This document shows positions 10,301 to 20,091 of a DNA stretch of 22,872 nucleotides, one piece after another. This stretch comes from Podaxis mareebaensis (Eukaryota > Basidiomycota > Agaricomycetes > Agaricales > Agaricaceae): positions 1 to 22,872 of the forward strand of contig JAEUWP010000289.1 in NCBI GenBank assembly GCA_018524725.1, in the 5' to 3' direction. Position 1 is the stretch's first letter, and every line of letters starts with the position of its first letter. The translations under genes and the position numbers were made by a program. The notes under the pieces are model-generated. The model saw only the letters and a program-made list of their open reading frames with translations, had not been told where the DNA came from and did not search any database.

Positions 10301-12476
10301 GACGACGCCGAAAAGCTCTACGCCGAAGTCAAGGACTCGGGCGGAGCGCTCCTCGACGAAGCGCTCGGTGTCCTCTTTCCCGATTCCCTCCCTTTTACAG
10401 CCTCTTCTGGACTTAAAAACTTGAAAGGCTATAACAAGATTATTGCGTACAACACGACGTTCTTCCCTCGCTGGGACATTATTAAGATCCCACTATCTTC
10501 AGTTAGTTCAGCATTGAAAGCGCAAGTTATGCAGGCAAGCGATGATGGAAAGGAGGGGTATGCCGTCATGCAGACGGATGCTGGAAGTCAGGTCGGAATG
10601 TTAAGAACCCCAAGTAGCGCGTTACATGCGCAATTGTTGCCTGCTTCTGGTGAGCTATTTGACACCCGCATATCGGGAGAGGTTTAACTAATAGGGTCAG
10701 TGTACACCAACGGCTCGGACCATTTCGTACTCCGGAACTCGAGCATACAGTTGACGATCTCCAAGGGTCGTATTACCAGCCTGTTTGATGTCAAGCTCAA
10801 GTGAGTGTCCACCATGCGATCACGCGCTGAATACTCATCCTCGCCCGTAGTCGCGAACTCATCCCCGAGGGCCAGACTGGTGGATTAGTGATTTTCGAAG
10901 ATCGTCCGAATTACTGGGATGCTTGGGGTACGTTACACAGCTACGACGTCAGCTCACTCCTCATTCCATTGCTTCGGGCCTGCAGACGTCGAGATTCATC
11001 ACTTGGAGACTGCTCGTCCCCTTGAGTTCAACAACGTTACGGTCCTGGCTCAAGGCCCGTTGCGTGCTGCTGTGAAGGCTGAAGTCCGATATGGTCAGAG
11101 CTTGATCACTATCACGGTGAGCTCATTAACTCCACTGGCTGATATTGGCGAAGTAATCGATTGGTTTCTGTCGTAGATCTCACTTGATGCTGTCCCAGCT
11201 ACGACGAAGACTAATTCGCGTTCCCTGTTCAACTTTGATACTGTTGTGGACTGGCATCAGCGCCACGAGTTCCTCAAATGTATGTCTCTCAATACACTTG
11301 CTGGGCCAACTCCTCATTCCAATCACTCCAGTCGAATTGCCCCTTGATATTCACAACCCGAACGCCACTTACGAGACGCAATTTGGTTATGTGCAGAGAC
11401 CAACACACAAGAATACAACGTGGGACATTGCCAAGGTGAGATAGGTTGGTCTTTGTGGTAAGAACCTGCTAACATTATTGCACTACCGTAGTTTGAAGTT
11501 TGCGGCCACAAGGTGAAACTTAGTTCGCTGCCGGGAGATTCACATGCTGACGGTTCCTATTTCTCCTTTAGTACGCCGACTTGAGCGAATTCGGGTATGG
11601 AGTCGCTATTCTTTCCGAGTCCAAGTATGGATTCTCTTGTATTGGAAACATGCTACGTATTTCACTCCTGCGCGCTGCGACCGCTCCAGATGCAGAGCAA
11701 GATCAAGGTGTGTCAACATGACTTCCCCGCTTATGACGTATGGTGACCTTTGTATAGGACTCCACCATTTCTCTTTCGCCGTCCTTCCCCATGAAGGATC
11801 CTTCTTGGAATCTGATGTTCCACAAGCTGCGTATCTGTACAACTCTCCTCTACGAGGTGCGGATTTTCACATTTGGTAGTACTTCGATGTCTGACGTAAG
11901 CCCAAGTTCGTGTAATGCGCAACGGCGGCGAGTCGGCTCTCGCCTCGCATTTCCAGTCGCCATTCACAATTTCAGGCGCACGCAACATTATTCTGGAAAC
12001 TGTGAAACGTGGAGAATACGACGACTTTGATGCGTCCATTACAGGCTCCGACTCTGGGCCCGTGACGGTCATTCTAAGACTGTATGAAGCGTTCGGTGGA
12101 CACGGGAAAGTCCAACTTAACGTTGCGCGCCACATACCGGTTTCTAAGGCGTTCATTACGAATCTGTTGGAAGATGAAGAAAAGGAGCTAACAATCAGCC
12201 GGTCCACTCTCGCGGCGGATTGTGACAGTGCCAACGAGAGCGTCGATGCACCAGGATGCTCAATGAGTTTGAGTTTCCGAGGATTTGAGGTTAAGACGGT
12301 TAAGCTCGTTATCGGTGCGCCGCCCCTTCCACCTTCCTCCCCCACCACCAAACAAGAGTCAGTTATTTCACATTATTCTGACATTCTCATATAGCTCATT
12401 TGGACCCTTTGCTTGTAGCCGGAAGAAGAGAGACAGTTGGGTGACGGTTGACAGGGACCGGTTGCTTGCTCTGTAA
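7362..12476 (+). CDS. AMS1: Vacuolar-type alpha-mannosidase, GH38 (31 exons)
   Basis: Splicing gives a protein of about 1,171 residues, somewhat longer than yeast Ams1 (about 1,080). Ams1 hydrolyses alpha-linked mannose from free oligosaccharides in the vacuole, reached by the Cvt/autophagy route; no signal peptide is seen. Exons: 7362-7549, 7606-7678, 7729-7750, 7801-7802, 7853-7919, 7974-8033, 8083-8234, 8292-8413, 8463-8645, 8696-9084, 9139-9172, 9232-9240, 9291-9364, 9420-9481, 9530-9613, 9667-9794, 9848-9869, 9923-9950, 10007-10153, 10207-10234, 10288-10649, 10701-10800, 10851-10927, 10986-11116, 11177-11279, 11332-11435, 11492-11512, 11572-11707, 11758-11856, 11907-12357, 12419-12476. 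Motifs: FGPSW (Trp95), [21 protein letters not shown] (zinc ligands probably His292 and Asp294), WLPDSFG (nucleophile probably Asp404), [16 protein letters not shown], and a C-terminal RLYEAFGG and [13 protein letters not shown]. Exon total 3,516 nt is divisible by three. The start ATG has a CACC context. The last intron could instead end at 12394, adding eight codons in frame. All key residues look intact. Confidence 0.93.
7801..7802 (+). other. AMS1: Apparent 2-nt micro-exon (GG) of AMS1
   Basis: Exon 3 ends FGPS plus one base T at 7750, followed by a GTGAGT donor. The next long exon starts at 7853 with codons for TNHWWKV. Joining these directly shifts the frame into a stop. An AG at 7799-7800 followed by GG and then GTACGT gives T+GG = Trp, restoring the family motif FGPSWTNHWW and the frame. 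The two flanking introns (7751-7800 and 7803-7852) are each exactly 50 nt, typical for this gene, and each has a plausible branch site. Confidence 0.8.
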
Positions 12477-12659
12477 ATTGGTGTACTTTCTTGGACTTTG
12501 ACATTTGTATTGTGATTGTTTCTTTTCTCCCTTGTCCTTGCGTGGCCGAATGCTCTCCTGTAATATACCAATCCCTCCGTTCCACTTGTCTGGTCCCATG
12601 CTCCACCGTTGACCCCCAACGATCCGCCTTGCCCATTTCTACGATTCATGTCGTATTAT

Positions 12660-13172
12660 TCAACTCCTGACTGTCCTGCCCCGTACAGCATATATGCCAT
12701 CGCCAGTGGCCTCTGCCTCGATGAGCTTGCTCCAATCATAGCATTTGGAACAGTTAACACGTTTGTGGTCAGGACATCGAGCTGTAGCCAGGCCATCGGG
12801 GTAGTGTGCGTTAACATTCACTCCAAAGGTGTAAACGTTGATAGGGTGGCGTTCCTATTCAAATATAACGATGTGGGAAGCAATATGGAGAGAGAATGCA
12901 GTGTCCACATTATCCGATTAGAATCAAGTTATGCTAACTAGAGGACCCAAAGTGGAACCTACCTCAAGGAGGAAGCCATTATCAATCTCAAAGTTGGGAC
13001 CAAGCTTTGTTGAGAGTCGGCCCTTTATGTCGGCACTCTTGTTATTGAGAGAGCGATAATCCTGGTCACACACGTAACACAGCTCGTTGCCATGCTCCGA
13101 GCAAAAGTCAAATTGGTTTACGGTGATGACTCGCCTGGACATATTTCTTGGCGGGACTGGGATTGGGAGCAT
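12660..13172 (-). CDS. Small protein with two C-x2-H-x4-C-x2-C knuckles
   Basis: Two exons, 12963-13172 and 12660-12854, separated by a 108-nt intron (GTAGGT...AATAG), give 134 residues. I do not recognise a named family. Exon 1 carries Cys24-x2-His27-x4-Cys32-x2-Cys35 (CSEHGNELCYVC), then DYRSLNN. Exon 2 carries Cys97-x2-His100-x4-Cys105-x2-Cys108 (CPDHKRVNCSKC). The identical spacing in separate exons, with the reading frame preserved across the intron, is strong support for the model and suggests two small zinc-binding folds. There is no signal peptide or membrane segment, so a nuclear or cytosolic role is likely. ATG 13172 was chosen because no ATG lies upstream in frame; Met11 (13142) is an alternative. 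The intron is twice the local norm, so a small extra exon or a longer 3' end (GTACGG donor near 12686) is possible. It converges on AMS1, with 183 bases between the stops, and diverges from the transporter. Confidence 0.65.
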
Positions 13173-13242
13173 TGTGGGGGCGGGTGTTTCTAGTATGCTG
13201 CTGGTACGAGAACTAACAAACACAACTCGAGCAGAAATGTAA

Positions 13243-13251
13243 CTTATATAC
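13243..13251 (-). promoter_or_regulatory. TATA-like element upstream of the knuckle protein
   Basis: Minus-strand GTATATAAG, about 70-80 bases upstream of the ATG at 13172. Position and sequence fit a TATA box; this is otherwise unproven. Confidence 0.45.
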
Positions 13252-14079
13252 TATGGTTCTGGGCAAGACTTGCGACGGAGCAGGCATGACAGGGCTACGG
13301 TTACCAGCTCATATTGCTCCTACAGCCGACTAACTCGAGGCACATTTATATGCAGCAGAAAGCGCACCCCTCTCTCGGTATCTTCAGGGTCGATTTGTGT
13401 CAGTTTGGTTAACGACGTTTCGCGCCTGTATTGCATTGCATAGGAGAGCAACTAGATGCCGGGTATGCGTATTTTCTGCTCATAGAGTCACAGGCGATGT
13501 AAGTCCGCGACTGTTAGTTCACGCCGGAGTCCGTGTATCCACAACCACCCTTAAAGTGTCTTACATGGGACACGCTCTTATCGAAAAACCTTGATGTAAA
13601 ACTGGAAACGCCTGAAGGATCAGGAGAACCATTGGCAAGCCTTATCTTATCGTTACGTGTTTATCACGTGGGATGAGGTTCCAAGTTTAGCTCCCCGAAC
13701 CTGGGGCTTTCCAGGTATCCTTACCTCTAGTTTCCTCGCACGATTACGACTATTCTCGAGCGATCCCAGTTGCATTATACCACAGTATATGGTTGACCCC
13801 GATGTGACCCTGCCCCTCCCGACCCCAAACCTGACTTTGGCGGACTACCCAGTACAGCCTATGCCCTCCATCTCCTCCGTTCGTTACACGGCGCCTCATG
13901 CGGCCAGTCACAGGAGCGCTGACGTGATACGCATGGAAGGGCTTCGCGAACCAATTCTTTCCACCAATCCCTAACCGGTGGTGCTGATAAAAATAGCTAT
14001 TCAGCTGAGGGGTTAAAGGTGTATTCGAAGCTTTTGAGCGCCGGTGTCACCCAAACCGAACCACCTTTCGTCTCATATC
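13252..14079. other. Divergent intergenic region, promoters of knuckle protein and transporter
   Basis: About 0.8 kb between two divergently read genes. Open frames at 13397-13594 and 13657-13974 show no family motif. I see no repeat or RNA gene. It must hold both promoters. Confidence 0.5.
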
Positions 14080-16483
14080 ATGAAATCTCCCTCGCTTTCT
14101 GAATGTGACGAAAAGTATGTGAAGCCCACCGGGAGACCCGATGCTGTTGTATCTACGAAGGAGGTAGATACTGCTGCAGAGTTGGCATCAGGTTCGATAG
14201 GCGTACTGGATCCCAAAGCGGCCGCCAGAATACGGTACGTGGCCGACCTATAACCCTCATAGCAGCGTCTCTTATGCACCATGCCTAGCCGCAAGATCGA
14301 CAGACACATCATACCCCTTATGTGCAGTGAGTGACTTCGGACAAGACTTCGGATCTTGCTCATACACAACGCGTTTCTTCAAGTTCTTTACTGGTACGGC
14401 ACTGCATAGCTCAGACGAGGCATGACCTTAGTTCAATCTACTCCAAGGATCCAGTTCATGGATAAGACAACTCTAGGAAGCGCTGCGATATTAGGCATTA
14501 GGTCTGACCTTTCTAACTCCATCGATCCTCATCCTGATGTCCTCTTCCCAGGGAGGCGACTCATCTGACCACTAACCAGTACGTCTTTTGTCACACCATT
14601 CACCCACTTAGCTTATGTTTTGACAGATACAATTGGTACAATCATCGAGTTAGACACGCCCTGGGGAAGAAGCTGATGGTATTCTTACAGGCTCGGAACT
14701 ATCTTCTATCTCAGCTATCTCGCGTTTGAGTTCCCTCAAAATTTGTGTCTACAGAGATTCCCCGTTGCCAAATGGATGAGGTAAGTATCGTTAGCCAAGC
14801 AGCACTTGATTATTCTCACTTCTGAACAGTTTCAACATATCGGTTTGGGCGGTAGCGCTTTGTGCCCATGCCGCTTGCAGGAACTTCGCAGGCCTTTTCG
14901 TTGTCAGACTGATCCTTGGTGCTTGCGAAGGATCAATTACCGCTGGCTTCTTAATTGTCACATCGATGTTCTACACTAGAAATGAACAAACAGTTAGAGT
15001 AGGATGGTGGTGTAAGTAAACTGGCTTCACACCTTGATTTCCTTTGGCTCATCCGCTTCAGTCTTAATGAATGGAACAGGTTCGGCTGCCGAACTTCTGC
15101 GAATGGTTTGATATCCTGATAATAATCTGCGAGTTAGCTCAGATAGTCACCGGTTTCATCAGCTTTGGGTCACTACATATCCACACCAAAGGTTTTGAAC
15201 CCTGGCAATGGTAAGAGATAATCCCTTTGGAACATTGAGCACTGAACGCTGAGAAATTGATTTATAGGCTGATGATAATCACAGGAATACTAACGTTGTT
15301 AACGGCTCTAGCCTTTTGGTGGGTCATGTCAACGCTAATATAACGAGACGCCCTCATGAGAGTAACTAGGTTCTTGTTCCCCGACTCACCGACGACGGCA
15401 TGGTTCTTGACAAGGGAGGAGCGAGTAAATGCTGTGAAGAGGATCAAGGTGCGTGTCTGAGGCTACCACCTGTTAGTTGTCTCGAGCCACTCTGCCAGGA
15501 AAATCAAACTGGAGTGGAGAATAAACGTTTCAAGAAGGAGCAGTCCGTATCCGATGATCCTCATTCACTACGCAGAGTCTCATGCACCTAACAGAATGTT
15601 CGAAGCTTTTATGGATCCCAAGACATGGCTCTTTGCCCTCTTCTCCGCTCTCGACAACGTCCCCAACTCCCTCACAAATCAGCGACAGATAATCGTCTCC
15701 TCCTTTGGATTTACTGCTCTGCAGACTACACTTCTTGGATGCGTGGACGGTGTTGTTGAAATCATCACCATTTGGGTAGGAGTCAGTATTGCTTCCAGGA
15801 TCCCCAACAGTCGGGCCTACGTGGGCACAATCTTCATGATACCTAATCTCGTCGGGGTCTTCTTGATCAACCTCCTACCATGGACCAACAAAGTGGGGTT
15901 ACTTTTCGCTCAATGGACTACCGGTGCGCTTTCTCTTAGCTTGGGTATATCTGGTCCTTATCCGCATCATTCTAGGCGTAGGCACAACTGGGTTTGTTCT
16001 TGGGCTAGCCTGGCTCTCGAGTGTTACGGCGGGCCACACCAAGAAAGTTACGGTCAACGCGATTATGTTATCTGCATATTGTATTGGCAATGCCGCGGGT
16101 CCCTTTATGTGGCAGGCCAAGTATAAGCCAAGGTGTGTCGATACGACGGTACACTGGCCCCTCGCCTGACTTTATTTTGCCAGGAACCATGTCCCATGGG
16201 TAATAATAGGCATCTGCTATTTATCGTGCATGATAATCATGCTGCTACTTCGTTTTATCATGAGCAAGGAGAACAAGCGACGTGACACCGAGCCGCGCGA
16301 CACAACCTATGACGAAGTTTATATCGAGCGTGTTGACAGTGAAGGGAACATTGATAAAATTCGAGTTGACAAGGTACGCATCACCCATTCCGTGGGAAAG
16401 TATATTGAATGATCAATCGCTCCTCGTAGGAATTTTTGGATCTTACGGATATTCAGAACCGTGATTTCCGCTATGTATTGTAG
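14080..16483 (+). CDS. MFS transporter, allantoate permease (Dal5/Tna1) family
   Basis: Seventeen exons give 519 residues, normal for this anion:cation symporter family, which imports carboxylates, ureides or vitamins such as allantoate, nicotinate or biotin precursors across the plasma membrane. Exons: 14080-14234, 14289-14326, 14384-14393, 14448-14501, 14552-14578, 14627-14635, 14691-14780, 14830-15011, 15062-15079, 15138-15210, 15268-15318, 15370-15448, 15499-15542, 15595-15923, 15976-16132, 16184-16373, 16430-16483 (1,560 nt). Family landmarks in order: KIDRHIIPLM before helix 1, QFMDKTTLGSAAILG, THLTTNQYNW, FEFPQN then PVAKWM, RLILGACEGSITAGF, FLFPDSPTTAWFLT, NVPNSLTNQRQIIVSSFGF, SAYCIGNAAGP, and a charged tail ending NRDFRYVL. 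Twelve helices are expected. ATG 14080 is the first in frame; the upstream frame opens only with GTG. Exons of 10, 9 and 18 nt are needed to keep the motifs. The substrate cannot be read from sequence. It converges on the M43 protease gene. Confidence 0.92.
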
Positions 16484-16932
16484 TTCGCGAAGCGGTGGCA
16501 TATCAGTCAATGTCAAGTGAATCAGTATATGGTGAGCGCGACAACATGAGTGCGTAATACACCTATCCGAGGACTGATCTCGAGTCAAACGTCGTACCCT
16601 CAACTGGTTGATCTTGATGTTATCACGTCCATGCTTGGTTTATTTCCGAACTACCACCAATGAAACATTTCCGATCATCTTCGCAAGAGACTGTTCGATG
16701 TTCACGGGGCGGCGTATAACCTAAAGGTTTAATTTGACATCTTTCAGATTTTCAGGGAATGGCCTTTCGGAGATGGCAGAATGGTTTAAGCTGAGGTCGC
16801 ATCGTGCATTCAAGGACGTCAATAAGATGTAGGAGTCAAATGATATATTTTCCGCCTTCCTTACATGAACTAAAACTCAAGTTGCGTGAGAAACCACTTC
16901 ATATGGAACGCTGACAGAGTAGTTCCTAAACA
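16484..16932. other. Convergent 3' spacer
   Basis: About 450 bases between the stops of the transporter (+) and the metalloprotease (-). No gene or repeat recognised. A tRNA-like string near 16770-16790 lacks a matching T-arm. Confidence 0.5.
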
Positions 16933-18051
16933 TTAGATGGAAATGCCTCTGTAGGTGCGAAGCTGATCCCTCATGCGAGTGATCTGACCGGGCGTAAACT
17001 CAGTCATACAGGCGTCGTCAGAGTAGTCCATGAAATTATCTGAAAATATTCGGTGTGAGTGCACCAGTTGAAGAAAAGAACCTGTACTCACGAATCGGAT
17101 CAGTTCCACCACCAGAGCAAGTATCACGACCGGTAGGGCAGCCTGAAGCAGGAGATGATTCAGGAGGAGTATCGGAGACCTGGTCTCCGGTGCTACTGCA
17201 CCCTCCTTGGAAGGTGTGATAGAGACCAACCCAGTGCCCAGCTTCGTGAGTCAACGTCTGCGGTCTGAGCATTATTAAAGTTTTAATACACAGGGGATAT
17301 GGAACCAAACCTGTCCAAGGTTGTACGGAACTGTAGTTCCACCAGGAACCGAAGAGAAAAGCATCACGACTCCATCATCCTTAGGTGCACTTCCGTAGGA
17401 GGAGGGGAAGGTCGAATAGCCGAGTAAGCCAGCACCGGAGCCAGATCTGAATCTATATAAACGAGTAATAAAATCTGAGGAAGAGGTATTGAATGGGCGA
17501 TGAACATACCCTACAGTATAAACATTCAGGACCTTTGCATCGCCGACACGAAGAGCATTTTTCATTGCGGTTTGTTGGGATGAACCTGGACCGGCGTTGT
17601 TGAACCAATCCGAGTTGACCGTGCGTGTGGTGCCAGCCAGAACCCAAGTGATTCCAGCATTGGCGTATGCCCTGTTCATCACCTGCATTTGCGATGCAAT
17701 CTGCGAGTCGCTGGAAAAACCATGAGACGACAAAGCAAAGCTTAACAAGAAACCTTTACGGGACGTTTCCGCCAGCAAGAGTCGTGTCCCTGCTGATAAC
17801 ATGGAATTGCACCTGAATGATGACAGCCTCAACAGAGACGTCTCCGGGAGGAACTTTGTTAGCCCTGAAGTGTGCCTCCGCAGCAGCTACCTCTTCGTCA
17901 CTAATGACAGTTCCACACCTAGATTATTTTGTGAATACTGCACGACGTTCGCAGGTGGAAGGATGTGATACCTCCTCAAAGAGGTCGTGTTGAATGGTGT
18001 AGCGACTGCAGCGGAAATTGAAAGTAAAAGACTGAAGATCGTTGACTTCAT
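16933..18051 (-). CDS. Secreted metalloprotease, peptidase family M43 (pappalysin/MEP1-like)
   Basis: Six minus-strand exons (17972-18051, 17760-17918, 17510-17710, 17311-17452, 17092-17257, 16933-17039) give 284 residues, the usual size of fungal extracellular M43 enzymes. The N-terminus [17 protein letters not shown] is a clear signal peptide. A short acidic pro-segment with [11 protein letters not shown] follows, then the M43 core ([45 protein letters not shown]). The zinc site is [11 protein letters not shown] (His198, Glu199, His202, His208) and the Met-turn is [11 protein letters not shown] (Met253). Cysteines after the zinc site fit the family's disulfides. All catalytic residues are present. 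Introns are about 50 nt except the third (57). The acceptor before exon 5 was placed at 17258 because it yields the conserved TLTHEAGH frame. The enzyme should digest proteins outside the hypha. It is read in the same direction as the repeat-peptide gene upstream, about 1.5 kb away. Confidence 0.92.
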
Positions 18052-18082
18052 CGTTGTGATACTCTGGAGTAAACATTATGTA

Positions 18083-18090
18083 CCTTTATA
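18083..18090 (-). promoter_or_regulatory. TATA box of the M43 protease gene
   Basis: Minus-strand TATAAAGG lies about 32-39 bases before the ATG at 18051, implying a very short 5' leader. Inferred from sequence and position only. Confidence 0.55.
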
Positions 18091-19570
18091 CCTCAGCTTT
18101 CGGCCACCTTCAACGCTCTCCGGTAGTTATTGGCTATTGTTTCCGTATGCCGACATATGGTCCAGCAGTCTTCAAAGCATCTCTTACACGCGGTGAGCTG
18201 TCACACAACATCGGCCTTCACTCTGTAGCGTGCAAGAAGTTTGATAAACCATATGTTTTGTGCGCCCGACACCCGTCTGATGACTTCGCAATCCAAAGAT
18301 AGAGTATCGACGCCATAGCCAGTTGACGTCTTTAGGTCTGAATAGGCACTGAAGACCTAGCTCATGGCACTTTTCCACATTGTTTACTGGGGTATTAATA
18401 AAAGCTATCGATCATTTGGGTCAGGAGACCAGAGAGAAAGGCAAACATGCATGGGTACACACTGCAGAATCTCGGATGCCAAGACTCTCTGTGGCAGATT
18501 TAGCCCAAGCCGACGCCGCCAGTGAAGATATGGTGTGTTCGCGGAAGGAGTCAAGCACGCTACGCCGCTAACTCCCAATCACTCTGTCAGCCACTTCACC
18601 CAGAGCGTCAGAAACCTTTAGTAACCTACATAATAGATTGGACCGTCGATGCATCTTTACATCAAAATCAGTTGCCCGGGAATCAAGCTTATGTAATAAA
18701 TACGCTCAGCCGCCACCGGAGGCACCTCACCTCATCGGTTTTGCCCCCATATTTCCGCGCAGGTGGGACCTCACATCGGCAGGAATACTGGGATCCTGGG
18801 AAAGTAGTAAGAGCTCTGATATTGTCTGTGAATACCCACCACATCATGACCTGTTGCTCTGTTATTACAACCGTAAATTCACAGGACATATGATAAGTGC
18901 CTAACTTGAATGATTTACCCATCTTGTGTTTGTCGGAGGCTTGTAGATAATATTTGGACATCTTCCTGAGATTGTTTGAGCCTCGTCGTGGCTTATTATT
19001 GGCTACAAGATATTTTCTCTTCCGTATGTTTTCTTGACAGAGCTATGTGAGGAAACCCGAGTACAAGATCACAGATTGCGAATATACAGATAGTTTCAGA
19101 TTTTTAACCAGATTACGGATTATGTGAAACGTCTGGTCATATGTACTAGAACAGTAGCAGGAGCATGAATCTGGCAATCATGGGCTCTGTATGGAGCTGT
19201 TATAGTCGTGGCATTTGTATCTCACTCGGAGCCGATGGCATTACTCATAATCATGGAATGACGTGGGTATCATTATAGAAAATGTCAGGTATGACCATTC
19301 CCACAGCAGTTGAGAGTCGCGGACACGCTCATGGACAACACCTGAGGCCTGAAGGAAATCTCACTCTGTGATTGGCCATGAATGTCAGGGTCGATCTGGG
19401 TCTCGCGGGAGAAGGACACCCTCTAGGGGTATTGGTCATAAATTATGGTCTACATGCACATGATACAAAATTATAGATAGCACTAATAGGCCCACTACTC
19501 AGAATTGTGAAACGGCATAGAGGCCGGAAAGAAAACCGGAAGAAATAACGGTCGGTTGTCGATCTTTCAG
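18091..19570. other. 1.5-kb intergenic region, nothing recognised
   Basis: This lies between the M43 promoter and the 3' end of the repeat-peptide gene. Short open frames on both strands (for example 18522-18893) carry no motif or coherent splice pattern. No RNA gene or transposon end was seen. Confidence 0.5.
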
Positions 19571-20018
19571 TTACTTGTCATCGGACGAATCTGGCGTTGG
19601 ATTCCCAATTATAGCAAAATTGCTACCTATCGCGATAGTGTCCAGTTTAAGCAGCCAAATCAAGCTAGTTCACGGATAGAAAACTCACGTCGAGCTTGAT
19701 CAGTCCGTTCAGAGTCGCCCGTCGGATTTCCTGAGATTCTGAAGTTAGAGCTCTCAGGTACCCCTGTATGGGTGTCAGAACCAGCTGCGCGGGCATTCTA
19801 AGGATCATGACTTACGAGGGTGGATACCTTGGGCGGACGGGGTATCAGGTGTCGGATTTCCAACGATAGCAAAGTTCACTTAGTACGAAACTTGATGTGA
19901 GCCTACTGTTCGAGTTGACGAAATAGGTTCACTCACAAGGCTCTAAAGTATCAGCAACTGGAGCAGAGGAAACAACTGAAAAGAGGGCAAAGGCAACGAA
20001 GGCAAATGTTGAACGCAT
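19571..20018 (-). CDS. Small secreted protein with three NF-x-I-x-GNPT-x-D repeats, one per exon
   Basis: I do not recognise the family. Four minus-strand exons (19937-20018, 19816-19878, 19689-19763, 19571-19626) encode 91 residues. Exon 1 is a signal peptide (hydrophobic core FAFVAFALFSVV, cleavage probably after SSA at residue 19) plus a short linker. Exons 2, 3 and 4 each hold one repeat: NFAIVGNPTPD (29-39), NFRISGNPTGD (55-65) and NFAIIGNPTPD (76-86), with acidic or polar linkers. There is no cysteine. An Arg-Arg pair at 73-74, just before the third repeat, is a possible Kex2 site. All three introns (58, 52, 62 nt) are phase 1, so the repeat exons are interchangeable units. Exon 2 could instead end 12 bases earlier; the GTAAGT donor was preferred. 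The exon total of 276 nt is divisible by three. It may be a precursor of short secreted peptides (ribosomal peptide or Kex2-processed repeat protein) or a small effector; function is inferred only from architecture. Confidence 0.82.
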
Positions 20019-20081
20019 AGTGAGAATGAGTAGGATGGCAGGATCCTGGAAGACTGGAGAGGGCAGGCGAAGCTTCACCCA

Positions 20082-20091
20082 TCCTTTTATA
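20082..20091 (-). promoter_or_regulatory. TATA box of the repeat-peptide gene
   Basis: Minus-strand TATAAAAGGA, 64-73 bases upstream of the ATG at 20018. It is followed by a pyrimidine-rich leader with CTCATTCTCACT just before the ATG. The canonical form suggests a strongly or conditionally expressed gene, which is an inference. Confidence 0.65.

Noticed and set aside
11731..12351. 206-codon frame on the minus strand
   Set aside because: It is a shadow of AMS1 exons 29-30, whose plus-strand frame is clearly the mannosidase C-terminus.
13397..13974. Two plus-strand open frames (65 and 105 codons) between the knuckle protein and the transporter
   Set aside because: They have proline-rich but motif-free translations, lie in a divergent promoter region, and no splice links them to the transporter.
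16760..16850. tRNA-like string (TGGCAGAATGGTTTAAGCT)
   Set aside because: It resembles a D-arm, but no T-arm consensus or acceptor pairing follows at the right distance.
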